Below are positions 11,446 through 32,001 of a DNA stretch of 55,371 bases, piece after piece; position 1 is the stretch's first letter, and every line of letters begins with the position of its first letter. The position numbers were made by a program, and so were the translations under genes. Where the stretch lies: NCBI GenBank assembly GCA_002633005.1, contig NMRA01000388.1:374128-429498 (forward strand). Reading direction: 5' to 3'. The DNA comes from Phoronis australis. Its lineage: Eukaryota; Phoronida; Phoronidae. Below the pieces are notes generated by a model. The model was not told the origin of the DNA and did no database searches. It saw nothing but the letters and a program-made list of their open reading frames with translations.

Positions 11446-13814
11446 CAGTGGCGGATCTACGGGGGGTTCAGGGGGTTTAACCCCCCCCTCGGGCCAGGAC
11501 CCAAAAATTAAAAACAAAACAAAAGCGTCTCCAGCAAAACAAAAACGGCACCTCCAGCGTGTGTAAACCCCAAGTAAACCAACTTGGAAAAAATTGAGAG
11601 GGGGGGTTCACTTTGAAAATATAGTTGTTTTGCATTGTGAATTGCTGAGTCTTTGAGGCTCATCGGCAAAACGCGCGGGGATTTATTGTGCGTGCGCTTC
11701 CGTCGACACTTCTGAAGTAGCCAAGCATTTTAGATGGATTCACCGCTGAAAGAGCAGTTCTATAGCTTCTTTACTCTAAGATATGTTTTGATTTGATTAG
11801 GGGAAATACTGGGGTGCCGCAACCCTGATATTCAAGCGAATTGACGTGCAACGTTTTTACCTCATCTGCCATGCCGTGTCATTCTATTACACTCCACACG
11901 TTTGTAACTGATGTACAGTAAAGTTGTCTTGCGCAATATCATACAGTGTAGATGTACATGTACATGTAATATTTTTGAAAAAAATTCTTTTTCCGAAGAA
12001 TTGCTATTGTGGCGGGCGCCGTCGTCTGGTCGCGAGTCCGTTTGAAGACACACTCTATAACAAGTTATGTCTATACAAGGAATGACCAAGGGGGCACCCA
12101 CATTAAGAAAGTGACCGCATTCGCGAAAAGTGTACAGTACCAGAATATGCGGGGAGGCTGTTCTTTCACAACAAAGTCTTAAGGGACTCGTGCAATTTTC
12201 AATAGGCCTCCTAAGGAGCCCTAGTTCCGACCTCAACACCTATCGTCTGTCTACCTGCAATAAGCACACTGCCGTCTTCTATACTGGGAATTTCCGCAGA
12301 AAGACTCACCCGATGAAACGCTCATGCCCATGGGCATTTATTTGATATTAGTACTTCGGGTTTCAAGCGTTCAGACACTGGGACGTTTATTTCGAAAATC
12401 GCAAGAGATGCAAATAGGTCCTGGGATGCTTCGTCAAGGTTTGAAGTAGTCCATGATGAACTGATCAAATTTAGTTGCGCATGTAAGTCTTTCGAATGGA
12501 CTTGGCAACCTCAAGGGTCTTAGTGTCAACTGAGCTGCGAAACGAGATGCTGACATTTTAGAGGCTTACAAGCTCACTGACACAGCAGTTGACGAAATGC
12601 AAGCGTTGGGAACAAACATCGAAGATATCTGGGTAGAATGGTTCCAAGACGAGCAAATCATTGGATCCGATATACACTGTACAAATTCCTCGGCAGTCTA
12701 GACAACAGAAGGATAGGACTAACGTATAAGTAACCACTAGGGATTAAAATTTTAGAGAGAAGTTTTCAATTCAAAATTTTTTGCATAGTACACTTTAGGT
12801 CTCGCGACGGACCAGGCCAGCTTGATTTGTGTAGATGTTGAGTTTCAGTGTACTTCTGGTCCCTCGGCTAACTAGTCTTGTGATTTTTTTACCAAAGTGT
12901 GCTTTGTAAAACTATTTATCTCAGCCAGTACTGTTTGATCCCGCGACAGATCGACAATTTTGTATAGGGATAATAAGCACAGGTGTACTCTTGGTGTCGT
13001 GACGGACCAGGTCAGCTTTATGTGTACTCTCAGTGTACATCTGGTCCCTCTGCAAACTAGTCCAGTGTATCTTTTCACCACTGTGAACAGGATGTTTCGG
13101 TTTCGTGAAACTGTTTTCAGATGATTTGTTTCCTGATAGATTTGACGTTTTTCAATTGTTGTCAACGTAATTCAGCTTAATAAAGTGATGCCTAATTATT
13201 TATTGTCGCTTTTGATAATAGACTATGAGTTGAGAGCACCATCGTTCGCCAGTTTTTCTCGTAACGGGACAGAACACATGACATTTCCGGACTAACAGTA
13301 CAGGTCTTCGTTCTTAAACAACTTGAGGCTGCTGTTATGCGATCATCTGATATTCAAGTTTTCACGCCCCGTCGGTGCTCCTTAATTATGCTCTTGAATA
13401 TTTGGAAATTGTCTTAACCCATGCATACACACCACACTTTTTCGTATACGACTTTTCGTATGCTAAAAAAAGGTGTTTGTGAGCAGATGTTCCAACAGAA
13501 AGTTTTGCTGGTGGCGTGACTCATACCCAGATGTGCACAATATGGTTTCACGAAACTTATGTGCCAAGTTCATGTGACGAAATCCAGAAGGGTTTTAATT
13601 ATCTTAAGAAAAACTCCAGAGACAAGTTAAGTGCCAGAAACTTACCAGGATGCATGGAAATTTCACTATTTGGCTACAAAAACAAAAAGATATCTTACAC
13701 GGGAGGGGAAACCCCCCTCCCGACCTCCCCCGCTCGGCGCCACGCGCCTAGGATTCGACCTTGCATGGCGGGAATCCTAAATCCCCCCTTGCTGAAAACG
13801 TAGATCCGCCACTG
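11446..13814. mobile_element. hAT-like DNA transposon, degenerate, about 2.37 kb
   Basis: The ends form a perfect 16-bp terminal inverted repeat, CAGTGGCGGATCTACG at 11446-11461 and its complement at 13799-13814. Both ends are followed inward by runs of G or C. Immediately outside are TACAACG (left) and TAGAACA (right), which agree at five of seven positions and could be an eroded target duplication. Inside lies a transposase relic of the hAT/DUF4371 style. An alternative is two independent short elements in opposite orientation, since each end alone resembles the CAGTGGCGGATC-type MITE also seen near 42848. Confidence 0.6.
12372..12729 (+). pseudogene. Broken hAT-type (DUF4371/ZMYM1-like) transposase fragment
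   Basis: Starting at 12549 the plus strand reads ADILEAYKLTDTAVDEMQAL and goes on to IEDIWVEWFQDEQI. After a frame change near 12660-12680 it reads IPRQSRQQKDRTNV and then a stop. An IPR-x-x-x-RQ-x-x-R-x-NV block after a helical segment is typical of hAT-derived DUF4371/ZMYM1-like proteins. The frameshift and the absence of the rest of the protein show it is inactive. The segment from 12372 (TGTFISKIARDANRSWD) may belong to it but is less certain. Confidence 0.5.
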
Positions 13815-16800
13815 TAGAACATTTGGCATCTATACTAATAATAGGAAATAGAGCACTCTCTGCATAGATTGACATTGTGCTATGACAGATCTTTAATAGT
13901 TGGCGAATTAACAATTTTTCTACCACTGAATGTGTTCGTCCAGTCACGCGTCAAAACACATTACACTGATCACAGTGTTGTCACCGAAAAACGTACAAAA
14001 GAAAAATAGAAATACCGGTACCTATGACGGAAATAACCGTATTCTTTTCAAAATGTCAAACATGATGTTACTTTGTCAAAGATAATGGGCACTATCAAAA
14101 TATCTCATTTCGAAAAGGTAAAAAGTTGACATTTCAAATTTGTATGTGACGCAGTGTTGTAATTTGAAGAGCTACTATTGTGTTCTTCAAGATAGCGGTC
14201 TAATATCACGCATTTAAAAAGTGCCGACGAAGTACAAATCAATCGATGAGCAAACTTTTTTGAAAAATGATTGCTGGGAGAGACATTTTTTAGTAAATAT
14301 CGGTGCTGGAATGGAGAATGTTATTGGGAGGCTATGCAATCCAACACCGTTCACAGTTGTTCCAATCTGAATACACATTTTGCATTATCACGTTTTAATT
14401 ATTCATTAACGTTCTCTGGACCGAGAGATTGGGTTTTACATTAGGGAACACTCAACTGAATTTTAATAACTCATAAAAAGACTTCATAATCAAGAAATCT
14501 TTGTATTAAGCAGCGCTCGAGTTTGATTCCTTTCCATAGAACAAAATGGTTATATTCACAACACCAACAAATAATGCTTTATTGGTAACAAACAGGCAAG
14601 CTTGAAATCAATATGTTTACCAAGCCCCATAGCAAGTTTCGTTATTTTGGCACATTTTCATTAAAAGTCAAGCATTTGATATTACGTGCCGAATTGAGTC
14701 AATAAGAAAGCAAATTGTGACAACGAGGCTATTTCAGGGAAATGTGTCTTGTGCATAAAGCAAAATTGTAAATTCCGCGAAAAAGCAGTGTACTGTTTTG
14801 GCACAAGTTTTCGTTTAGACCAAAATATTGCATAATATCAGTAAATACTTTCAGTAAACTGAATATTGCGTTTATATTGTAAGGAGGCAAGAGCAAAGTT
14901 CCGCAGACTCGAGAATCTCTCGAAAACGCAAGATCATGTAAGATTTTACGAACCATTGCCATGCATTGTAAGCAAAGTACCTGAGAACCCTTCTTTACAC
15001 CCGGGAATCTTGCATCTGCGGAACGCAGCCCTGAGCTGCGCACTGCCTATCAAGTTTCTTGCGAGAAAAGTGATATCGTGCAAAGTCTTTTGCGAGATAT
15101 CGCAACCATGCCTTAGAAGCGAGTGTCTTGCGTCCACGCCGGAACGGGCCCAGGTTGGTACATTTAAATTAATTTACACCTTTTTACGATTTCCGGAATT
15201 ACCGATTGTAAAACCTCAGTAGTCTTTCGGAACTTATTAAGGTCACCGTATTATCAGAATATTTTATTCAGTTGCTTTTCCCGATTGTGTTATTGTTAAT
15301 TTACTAAACGATATCCGGGCTCACGAGTCATCTGCATGTGCGCAATAAACTGTGGTGATGGTGTGTTTAAATCTTGGAAAGAAAGGAAAGGTGCTTTAGC
15401 CGCAGTTAATATCTTTTGAAATCCCCGGCCAGTTTGGTGAAATTATAAATGTTCAGTAATTTCAAACGCACCTGTTTTGCAGTGTTTAAGTGCAACTATG
15501 TGCACTAAATACCAGTATGTACCAGCTATGTTCTAGCAAGAACTTCTCCTGATTTTGTAGAAGTCTCAGCTAAAAGTACCATCGTTTTGTAGGCGTGTAC
15601 TCAACTACACCGTAGTGAACGCGTTGACAGTCAACAATGCAAGCCTGTTTAACTTTACCATCCAATCAAACAAATTAACCAATTTGTCCTCGTTGCAAAT
15701 AAGATTTGTGAATTGTCCTTTGGTTGTTGACCGTATCCTTTTACATAACCCTAGTTTTCATACTAACAAGTATCAACTGTTTCTCGCTCAATTTTGCGTG
15801 TTCATGTTGCAGGCATCGACCGCGGAGTAAACTTAAAATTACAAAACCAACCAATCAGTGATTACAAATTGTCTGGAGTTCATCAACATGTCGGCGTAAC
15901 ACACATTTATACCTTGTTATCTTCATGAAAATAACCCAAAACGCAAGAAAAATTGTGGAGGTGTAGTAAGTGTAAAAGCAAAACTTTCTTTTCTCAAATG
16001 GAACCTGTCTTTTTAACAATCCTAAATTACTATGTAATCCATCTCAAACGGAAATTTTTGAAATAAATCCTAAATGACGAACAATTTGTTCTTAGTAGCA
16101 AAAATGTGTTTTTGCAATAGCAGTTCAAAGTAACCCGTGTGTTCTGACCCACGGTCATCTCAGTTGACCAAAATTCAACCACATTGCACTGGTCATGCGA
16201 TTAACAATGTATTAGAGTTTACCTACCTTCGCATCTGACCGATGATACAGCAACCCATAAGACTGTGAAAGCAACCCTCCAGTAACCCGCTCTGACTTTG
16301 AATTTAGAGTCAGACATGACTGAGAGTCAACTACACGGAATCGTCCCTGAGCGAGGAAATGACCAAGTCATTTGGGTTCGTGTCAATGACTGCACAAGCG
16401 CTGTTGATTAAATGACCTTACGATTATTGTATTCAATAGCTCTTTCAAAGAACTCGCTTTTATTTGTAGACATTGTGTTGTGAAAAAAATGTCCTATTAT
16501 TTTATCGTAATGTTGCCAAAGATTTTTTAAAGCGTGACGCTTTTTTGTTAAATGTGTCCAATGACAGCCAATTACAACAGCAAAATTGACATTCCGGCGG
16601 TTGCAACCTGAACCATTTGTTAGGGCGCTATAGAAAGCACATACTTAGCACCTGGAAGACTGATGAGTCTTGTCGCACCGCTGTATTTTGTCGCCGTCGC
16701 TTAACCCAAGGATGTCCACTGGCAAGCAGAATATATTAAGGAAATTATACCTTGAACCAAGTCATTCTCAATGAAATCATAGACTATAGTAAATGGACCG

Positions 16801-18758
16801 CCCACTCCATATATTTTCAATGGACGAAATCTGTGATCTTACGCATAAGCCGTGACATCATTAGTCAGTAGCGACACCCGGCAACATTACTTTTTTTTAC
16901 TTCCGGCAAGTATGTCGTCTTCTAATCATCGTCGGCTGTTGTATGGCTGGATGCCAAAAGTACCCACGACACTCAGTTCTATTATTGGAAAACTTTGAAC
17001 AGCGTTTCAGTGTCGAAATTTTTTTTTTTCGTTGTACTGGGCAGTAAAATAGATGCTAGAATTTCCCGTCACAGTACACTAACCGGAAACTGAAATTGGA
17101 AATTTAGGAGAGTGGCGCCTCCTCTAGAATAGTACGCAAGAAAATGTCGGAGTTGCAAATTTGTTGTCTATAATCTGTGATGAAATGACATAACAGTTTC
17201 CAATGCAATGCCATTTATGGTGTTGAGACACAGCTGACAATATTGTATTTTTCCTTTAGTTTTCTCGTCGGCAATTACATCGCTTTGAAGCCCACCACAG
17301 GGCAGTAAGAAGCGGGGGTGGCGGGGTACTCGTAGACACGTGTACAAAAGAAAATATAAGAGAATATTTGCCAACTCCAAGTGCTGGATTTACAATTGGT
17401 GACCCTTGTCCTGGATATTTCTGTAAAGGGAAAGGGACAGTTTTTGCAGTACACAATCAAAATGCATTTGAACCTGCTCGTCAATCTGCATTTTGCCCTG
17501 TTTAGCTGACCGAGGGGGCTCCAATGACGTCATGCAACATTATGTGTAAAGGAAACCCATCTTTCAATGGAATTAGCTATAACTCGTTTTATGTTTTTGT
17601 ATCATATAGCCTTTTATATTAAGGAGACCCTCTCAGACGGCGCCCTACTTTTGAGAAGTGGTCCCTCTATAAATTTCACATTGTCAACTATTCATAAGGG
17701 GAAATAAAATTTCAAATTATAGAAAAAATCATGTTCTTTTGTGTGAAGCCCAGCGGAAATGCTTCCCAAACAACCAAAAATTTTGAGATTGCATAAAAGC
17801 AATAGCACAGACCACCATCGAAAGAACGAAAGTTTGCAAAGCTTGAAGATCACTTTTTGGAAATTACAATTTTTTGATGTTTGTTGTAACGATAAAAACA
17901 TCAACAACTTTCCCAAAGAATTCTGAGAATAGCATACCTTCTGATGATCGTCATTGGGAAAGTACTGTTGAAGGAAGGAGGGTTGTTCGTAGAAGTCTCG
18001 CAGATATCGATCAGATTGGGGGTCGGGATATAATTTTTGATGACTGAGTGCAGCGTACATACATGTACATTGTAAGCCCACAGATTACACAGCTCAAGGC
18101 ACATGTACTACCAATCGTGAACAAAGATTTCTGGGATTCTTGGAATGCAACTGTAACAGAATATAACGATTGCGGTCGTTTTTTTGTGTATATTTTTTCT
18201 AAATATGTTTATTAAGCGCTCGCCATCACCCTCCCGTTTCAGGTCATTTGGCCTGAAACGCCAGGTGTGCAGATTTTTTCATTTAAAGAACTCGAAGAAA
18301 TTATAGGTTTAATACAGGTTCATTGGAAAATGTAAAAGTTGTACTTTGTGATTTAATAAGACTACTAATGAAAACTACTGGCCCTCCGGTATAAAGAAAA
18401 CTTGGAATCACGCCCAGATTGTAACTGAGCTAGTTAGCACCGAGCAGGGGAGGCGTCGGAAAGAGCAGGGAACATGGACAGTCAGAGCCGGGGAATATCG
18501 GGACGGTAGAACATAAAGACGGGGAAAACTGGGCATGGAAAACTACGATAGCCTACCTGACAGCATTGAGACAAGTTTGGGGTATTATTAAAAAACAGTG
18601 CACATGGCTTGATGTCATTTGCGATGCTTCAGACGTGCGCAGGTCTCATGGTTGGGCCCATTACACAAAACACCCCGAGCTAAAGCACGAGAGCCCCATT
18701 ATGGTTCTTCGTGAAGGAAGATTTGAAGTCTGCCAGTCTCCTTTAAGAAAATAGACAG
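13815..18758. other. Long spacer without recognised gene
   Basis: About 5 kb. Frames at 14729-15222 on both strands overlap in a stretch rich in TTGCGAGA-like motifs and look like repeat sequence. A hairpin with 9-bp arms (CGTTTCAGG 18235-18243, CCTGAAACG 18252-18260) is present. No convincing exon or RNA gene was seen. Confidence 0.4.
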
Positions 18759-19004
18759 TCATTTCCATTTGTTGCCATGCACTATATGTTGTAGGCATGT
18801 AACAGTGCAATCCAGTAGGTTGTTCCTTACCCTATAAAAAGCTGGGCAAGACTCTAACAGTTGTTTAGGGTATTCTACGTCAGTACCACACTCGGGACAC
18901 ATTGGCCTCTCCCTATCCTTAGTAATGTGTGTGTGTCTGGCTAGGTTACAATAGCCCGTCAAAAATGGAAGTCTGGAGAATATTGGTATCGGAAATACTG
19001 GCAT
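18759..19004 (-). mobile_element. LINE 3' fragment with cysteine-rich (zf-RVT-like) motif
   Basis: The minus-strand frame contains LTGYCNLARHTHI, then CPECGTDVEYPKQLLESCPAF. A LTGHxxLxxHL-like segment followed by CxxCG ... CP is the usual C-terminal region after RNase H in Jockey-, R1- or CR1-like non-LTR retrotransposons. The usual histidine of the finger is replaced here by lysine or glutamine, and no RT domain adjoins, so it is a decayed fragment. Confidence 0.6.
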
Positions 19005-22000
19005 AGACCTGAAAAGGAGTAAAATACATTTTTATGAATACAAAAAACAGATGTTGTCAAAACTGCAGTTAGAATGAAGTCTTGCTATTTTAATGAAAAT
19101 GTTAGACATTTTGAACTTCACAGTAGTTGTTGGCTGAGTTTGGTAACAAAATTTAGAACATTGAAAAGGTCAAAATGAATGGTCAGTGGTATCAAAAATT
19201 TCTTAAATAGAACATACTTCATAAAGTGAGATATACGTCATCAAAATCACAAAAATAATTGTTGTGAACACAACTGAAAGTAACACGCTTAAGTTTAATT
19301 TTAAAAAATATTCGCTGATGTTTGCAACCCTAGTCACTGATTTTTTCACATACATTTTGCAGGGAACAGATCATGGGCTCCGATTGGAGCATCCATTTTG
19401 AAATAGCTCTGCACTCTCAATTTCTGAGCTTGCGAGAACCCAATCCAAATTTATACCAAGTAGTCAATTTTTTGCCTAAAATTCACTACCGAATTCTTCA
19501 AATGACGATCGGGAATCGGTAGTCGACCAAATCGTTATCTTTGCAATACGGCCAGTGCAGGATTCTATTGCGGAAGCTTCTGTTTATAAAGGGTTTTCAT
19601 AATACATGTATTTAGTGCAATAACTTGGAAAAGTTTTCACAGGACAGACTGCCCCTTAATGAAAAGTCTGTCCTTGAAACAGTGTTTACAGTGGACACAT
19701 GTATATTTGTCCTCTGCTATCAGGATAAATGGTGCCCGAACTGAAGACAAAATCTTAACAACATGATGCCTGCGGTAAGCTAACGAAGATATGCCGCGGA
19801 CTAATAGCATATGTTTTATTTTGGTCGATATCTTTAATAAGAACTGGGTAGGCTACTGCTGTTCATATCAAACGAACATTTTAGTCCAGATTCAGAGTTT
19901 TAGATTGTGCCCAGCTTACCACATTGTGCCCGACCCTGTCTTCCTTAAAGTCAATGTTATGCAAATGTCACACATCCCGTAATGTGCTCGTAAACACGTA
20001 ATTGGCAAAATCAGGCTTACTGCCCAAGCCGATATGAAAAATGAATTTTAAGTTCACGTTGGTAAAGAAATAATGAGCCCCGCTTAATTTTCTGTGAGGC
20101 TGCCCAACATGAGAGATTCAATTTAATTTCAATTACCATAGCATTATATTCCAATGGCAAAATCATACAATCAAAACAATGTAAAGTTCCACGAGTCGAC
20201 ACTAATACGAAAATCGCCAGATCGCATTATGCTACTTAGACAAAATCCCAGGTCACATTATCCCGGTCGCATTCATAAATTCCAATTTGCAAAATTTTCC
20301 CGCCAGTTTTACGCCCAAGAATTCCTTTCTGACGGCCACACCACCTTGGGATGTGAGACTAACCCGACGTGACAAGCATCTTTATGGGCGTGGTCAGAAG
20401 CAAGAACGACCTGTCAGTTTTTCTCAAGTTTAGAAATCATTTCTCTTCTGAGTAAGGAACAAGATGGTAACTTACTTAATAACAGAAAGCGACCTATTTC
20501 AAAAGGTATTTTTGACTGGTGAATTAAACATGTGAGTGGTGAAATCTTTGTATAGCTTCTTTGCATTTGGGAGTGGTCAGTTTCAGTTTCAAAATGACAG
20601 CCGAACCATGGAACTCGAAAATTTTAACTAGGTAATGATTTTATAGCCTGTGTCCAAAGAATTTTGCTCCTCTTATGCATTCTGGACTGTTGGGTCTGTT
20701 TAGAGCTTTAATGGTGAAGTATTGGCTGTGTGTGTATTTTGGGCTCTCTGTCTCAAGTCTGAACTGTTCTCTTGAGGCAGTACTTATGCATCTGTGTTTG
20801 CCCTAAAGTTAACGGTTAAGATTCGTTTTTATTTAGTCTAGTTTGGGAAAAATTCAGCTGTATATTTTGAGGAGTGAGGTTCGGGAGTGCCAGGTACACT
20901 GTGTGTGGATTTTTCAAAATCTCTTGTTAAAACATAGGTACTGTACCAGTTTTTGGCTACTGCGGACAAATGATTCACAACGTGTGCGAAAAATGTACCC
21001 GCACTTCACACCGGGAATTCACATTCAATTCAGATTCTGCTCCCGTGTACACATTTGTGTTGAAAGTGGGTGCGTGAGTCATCAGGCATAGCGTGCTCTG
21101 TATACACGGGAATCTATGATGGCAAACAAACGTCTCGGAAGGGCAAATACATTTAAGTATATGAGCAATGCGTTTAATTTTTTTTATAAAAAATAACTTT
21201 TTGGTCTTCCGTTTGTGAATTTAAACCACTAATCTTGGTGTCAGTAAACAATGCATTTATTGTTATTTGAAATGTGAGTACGTTTTTGGGACACCCTTAG
21301 AACTCTCCCTTATCACTGAGAGTTATTTCAGATTGGCAAAAACTGTCTAGCGTACGATTTAGGGATCGGTTGATAGACATTTTTCCATCTTCAGCCTGCA
21401 CTGACTAAGTTTTTGGTTTCAACAACTTTTCCAAGAGTAGCTTCCATGAACTATTCGATTTTCGCATAGGTACAACAAGACATGTATCAGAAGCCAACAA
21501 ATTCATTTCTTATCTAAGCAGAATTTTATGAGCTGCGATTCCCGAAGTCACGCTCGCAGGTTCTTAACCGTACATCAGGGAGACGGCCCCATAGTGTTTG
21601 ATGGTTCCCCAAAGAAATTTTCTGAATTTATTCATGTGAACTTGTATCTTAGTTCATTCCAGATTAGCTGTTACGGTTTATAAGTTAAACTTGAAATACA
21701 AAAAAATAGCTGAAACATTTGTTTACGATTGCCAGTACATGTACGTTGAGTACGATTGGTCATCAAAAATCGTACCCACGATGGTCTGTTCGACAACTGC
21801 TAGTTACTTACTGAAAATAATTCGTGGTGACCATCTTCGAAAGGAATATCATTCTTATGATGCTATGGAAAAAAGTATAGATAATTAATCGTTACAATTT
21901 TAACCAACCTTTTCAACTACGGGCGATCAGTTTCAACTGAACAAACAATAATCGATTTAGCCATTTATATATTCCTCCGGTTCAACGGTAAAGGAGAAAA

Positions 22001-22200
22001 TGGTTGATCGCGAGGCCAATAATTACAAACAAATTTTTCATCCAACAAAAGTTCACCTTTTTGCCTTAAAGAATATTCAATTCCATGTTCACGCATACAC
22101 GATCTTGAGATTAAGCGGTATTCCAAGTTCACGCCCAGCATGTCACACGACCCGGCCGGGCCTCACCCTTGCTAAAAGCTCGTGACTGTTGTTTGATTCG
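19005..22200. other. Spacer upstream of HTATIP2
   Basis: About 3.2 kb with no recognised coding exon, RNA gene or strong repeat. The open frames are 60-82 codons without family features. Confidence 0.4.
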
Positions 22201-22239
22201 TCCAATAGGTGGCGCAAAACCAAAACCCCTTGCGAGTCG
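22201..22239 (+). promoter_or_regulatory. Probable HTATIP2 proximal promoter / 5' UTR
   Basis: A CCAAT motif (TCCAATAGG, 22201-22209) lies about 35 bases upstream of the first HTATIP2 ATG. Because it is so close to the coding start, either transcription begins within this short interval or the CCAAT is not a promoter element. No TATA box was seen. Confidence 0.25.
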
Positions 22240-29881
<7,642 letters not shown>

Positions 29882-31019
29882 ATGCAGATGGTGTTGTTGT
29901 AACATCAGGGCCTGGTTGCATCAAATATATACACTGAGCAGCAACAATGATATCACATTGTCACCAGTCACATTGATATAGTTGAACAATGCACCCGATG
30001 CCGTGTGATAATCAAATTTTTCCAGTAGATAAGTTTGGAATTTATGTAATCCAGGCCTGGTGTTGCTTTTAGAAATGGTTTGGTATACAAGCCAGCTTTG
30101 TGTTGTCATCTCTATTTTCAAGCTAATAGCCATATCTTGAAATGAACTTCTCTAGGTTGTGAGGTAAGAAAATTAACATTGGGTAACTGCGGTGCTGAAC
30201 TCAACAGCTGGACACATTTTCTTGTGTGGGGAATGTGGGGAAGAGAACATCTTGCTTTCACGGATTCTTTTTTTCTAAATTCACACATTGCAGCCCACAA
30301 CTCTTTAAGTGGTAAGCGTAAGAACGTAAAAAACAACCTGACGAGATCACCGGGAATTGAATTACAGCAATATGCAAAACCCAGTGACGTGAAAATGAGG
30401 CTAAAAATATGCTCTCGGAGTGTAAAGTACTAGGTGTTTGTTCCAGATTTATCGAGGAGTGAAGATAGATTTCAGGATGTGGCTATTGAACTGTGGTCAA
30501 TGAGTATCTTTTTATTGGCTTTAATATCTCTTGTGATGCGGATGCAACTAACCTTAACATACTAAATTCAGGAACTGTTATGGGTCTGGGTAGTGTGTAT
30601 TAATTAATATGTTATGTTTTTAAGCATTTGTTACGAGCCACATGATGCCTTGTGAAATGAAGGACAGATCGAAAACATCTGGGTCGGTGGAGGACTGCTG
30701 TAGGCATTGTGTGATAGGATTCCCAAGGATATTCCTTCCAAATCTTTGACGTTAAATCCTTAGCTTCCCTCTCAGGATCGTTGGTTTGCCAAATGTGTAA
30801 AATAGCTGTAATCTTAAACATATGAAGCGACACTTTTCAATATTGCAGAAATTTCAGTGTACAATTGTACTTTCTAAATCTCAAATCAGAAGTTATTTTG
30901 TTTCCTAATTACTAGATCTGGCTCTTTTATCTGCTGTGTTTAAGCTTAATGCAAATGTCTGAATTGCCCATTTCCTTCTGCTCTTTTAATTGAATTTCAA
31001 TATAAATTGTCGCTGTTAG

Positions 31020-31130
31020 CCAATTGTTGATCTTGTGAACATTCCTGTTGGCACAATACAATACTCAAATGAAGTAATCAAAAATGCCGTTGATGAGTGC
31101 CAGCAATTAGTCAAGGCTGCAGAAGCCTAA
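31020..31130 (+). CDS. Candidate last coding exon of an unrecognised gene
   Basis: Directly after an acceptor-like TCGCTGTTAG, the frame reads PIVDLVNIPVGTIQYSNEVI and then KNAVDECQQLVKAAEA before TAA. The amphipathic, lysine- and glutamate-rich ending looks like a real protein C-terminus, and the frame is closed by the acceptor's own TAG upstream, as expected for an exon starting in phase 0. It cannot follow HTATIP2 exon 5 in frame. AATAAA near 31392 could end the transcript. No upstream exons were identified. Confidence 0.4.
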   Translation, partial: PIVDLVNIPVGTIQYSNEVIKNAVDECQQLVKAAEA

Positions 31131-32001
31131 TTAAAGAAGAAAAACAGCTACTACTGATGAATTTTGCTTGCGCCAAGATGCCTTGAAGTACATTCCAGTC
31201 ATTTTTCTAGTTAAGTTTAACAAGTACAATTATGTTTGAATGTCCATCGTTTCTTTGTGAATATGCTTGGGTGAGTACCCATTGTGGCCAAATATCTTCA
31301 CTTTTAGCAAGTTAGGTGTACTTATTATTAAATGTACTTAGCTCCCGATAGATGTCGCTACTAGTCTCCATTAGTGGAAAAGTGTGAAGTAAATAAAAAT
31401 GTGCCATTTTAAGACAAAAAATAACATGTGCCAGTATTTACTTGGTCAAGGGCTCATAACATCGTATTGGTTTAGATGTAGATATTTTCACAACTCAAAT
31501 GACCCATAAGTGCCATCGGTCAAGTGAATGTTCTTACCAGTGGCGCCATCTGTACTTTTACTGGCAGTAACTGTGGGTCTTTCTTCAAGCACAGAAATCA
31601 CATTTTATCAAAATAAGGAATTAGCAGACCAATTTTCTCATGGCGGGTTATTTTCTTATTGGAAGATGAGTTTGCAACAGCTTCTATGTGACCATGGTAG
31701 AGTTCAGTAGGTGTCTCATGGCTAGAAAAATCTGGCCAAAATCACGTTCTCGTTTTTACATGACAACATCTCGCGTAATTTTGCGAAGTCTTGCTTTTGC
31801 TTTTCAGTAATGTCCTAGCTAACTGAACTCTACCCAGGTGTTAGGGTACTGAAATGGTGCTTTGGTCCATTTTGTTCACTGGTCAAATCTTTAAAATAAA
31901 CATTTTTGAGGTTACCTTGTATTCATTACTTTTTTAAGCGCCCATATATGGTCGCATATTGTCGTCATCTCTGTCTGGGCGTCTGTCGTCCGGTGTCCGC
32001 A
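31131..32001. other. Spacer, possible 3' UTR
   Basis: Contains AATAAA hexamers near 31392 and 31894. No coding exon was recognised. The last 50 bases, with GTC-rich sequence, lead into the tandem array. Confidence 0.4.

Noticed and set aside
14729-15222. Frames on both strands over 100 codons
   Set aside because: They overlap each other in motif-repeating sequence and show no protein family pattern.
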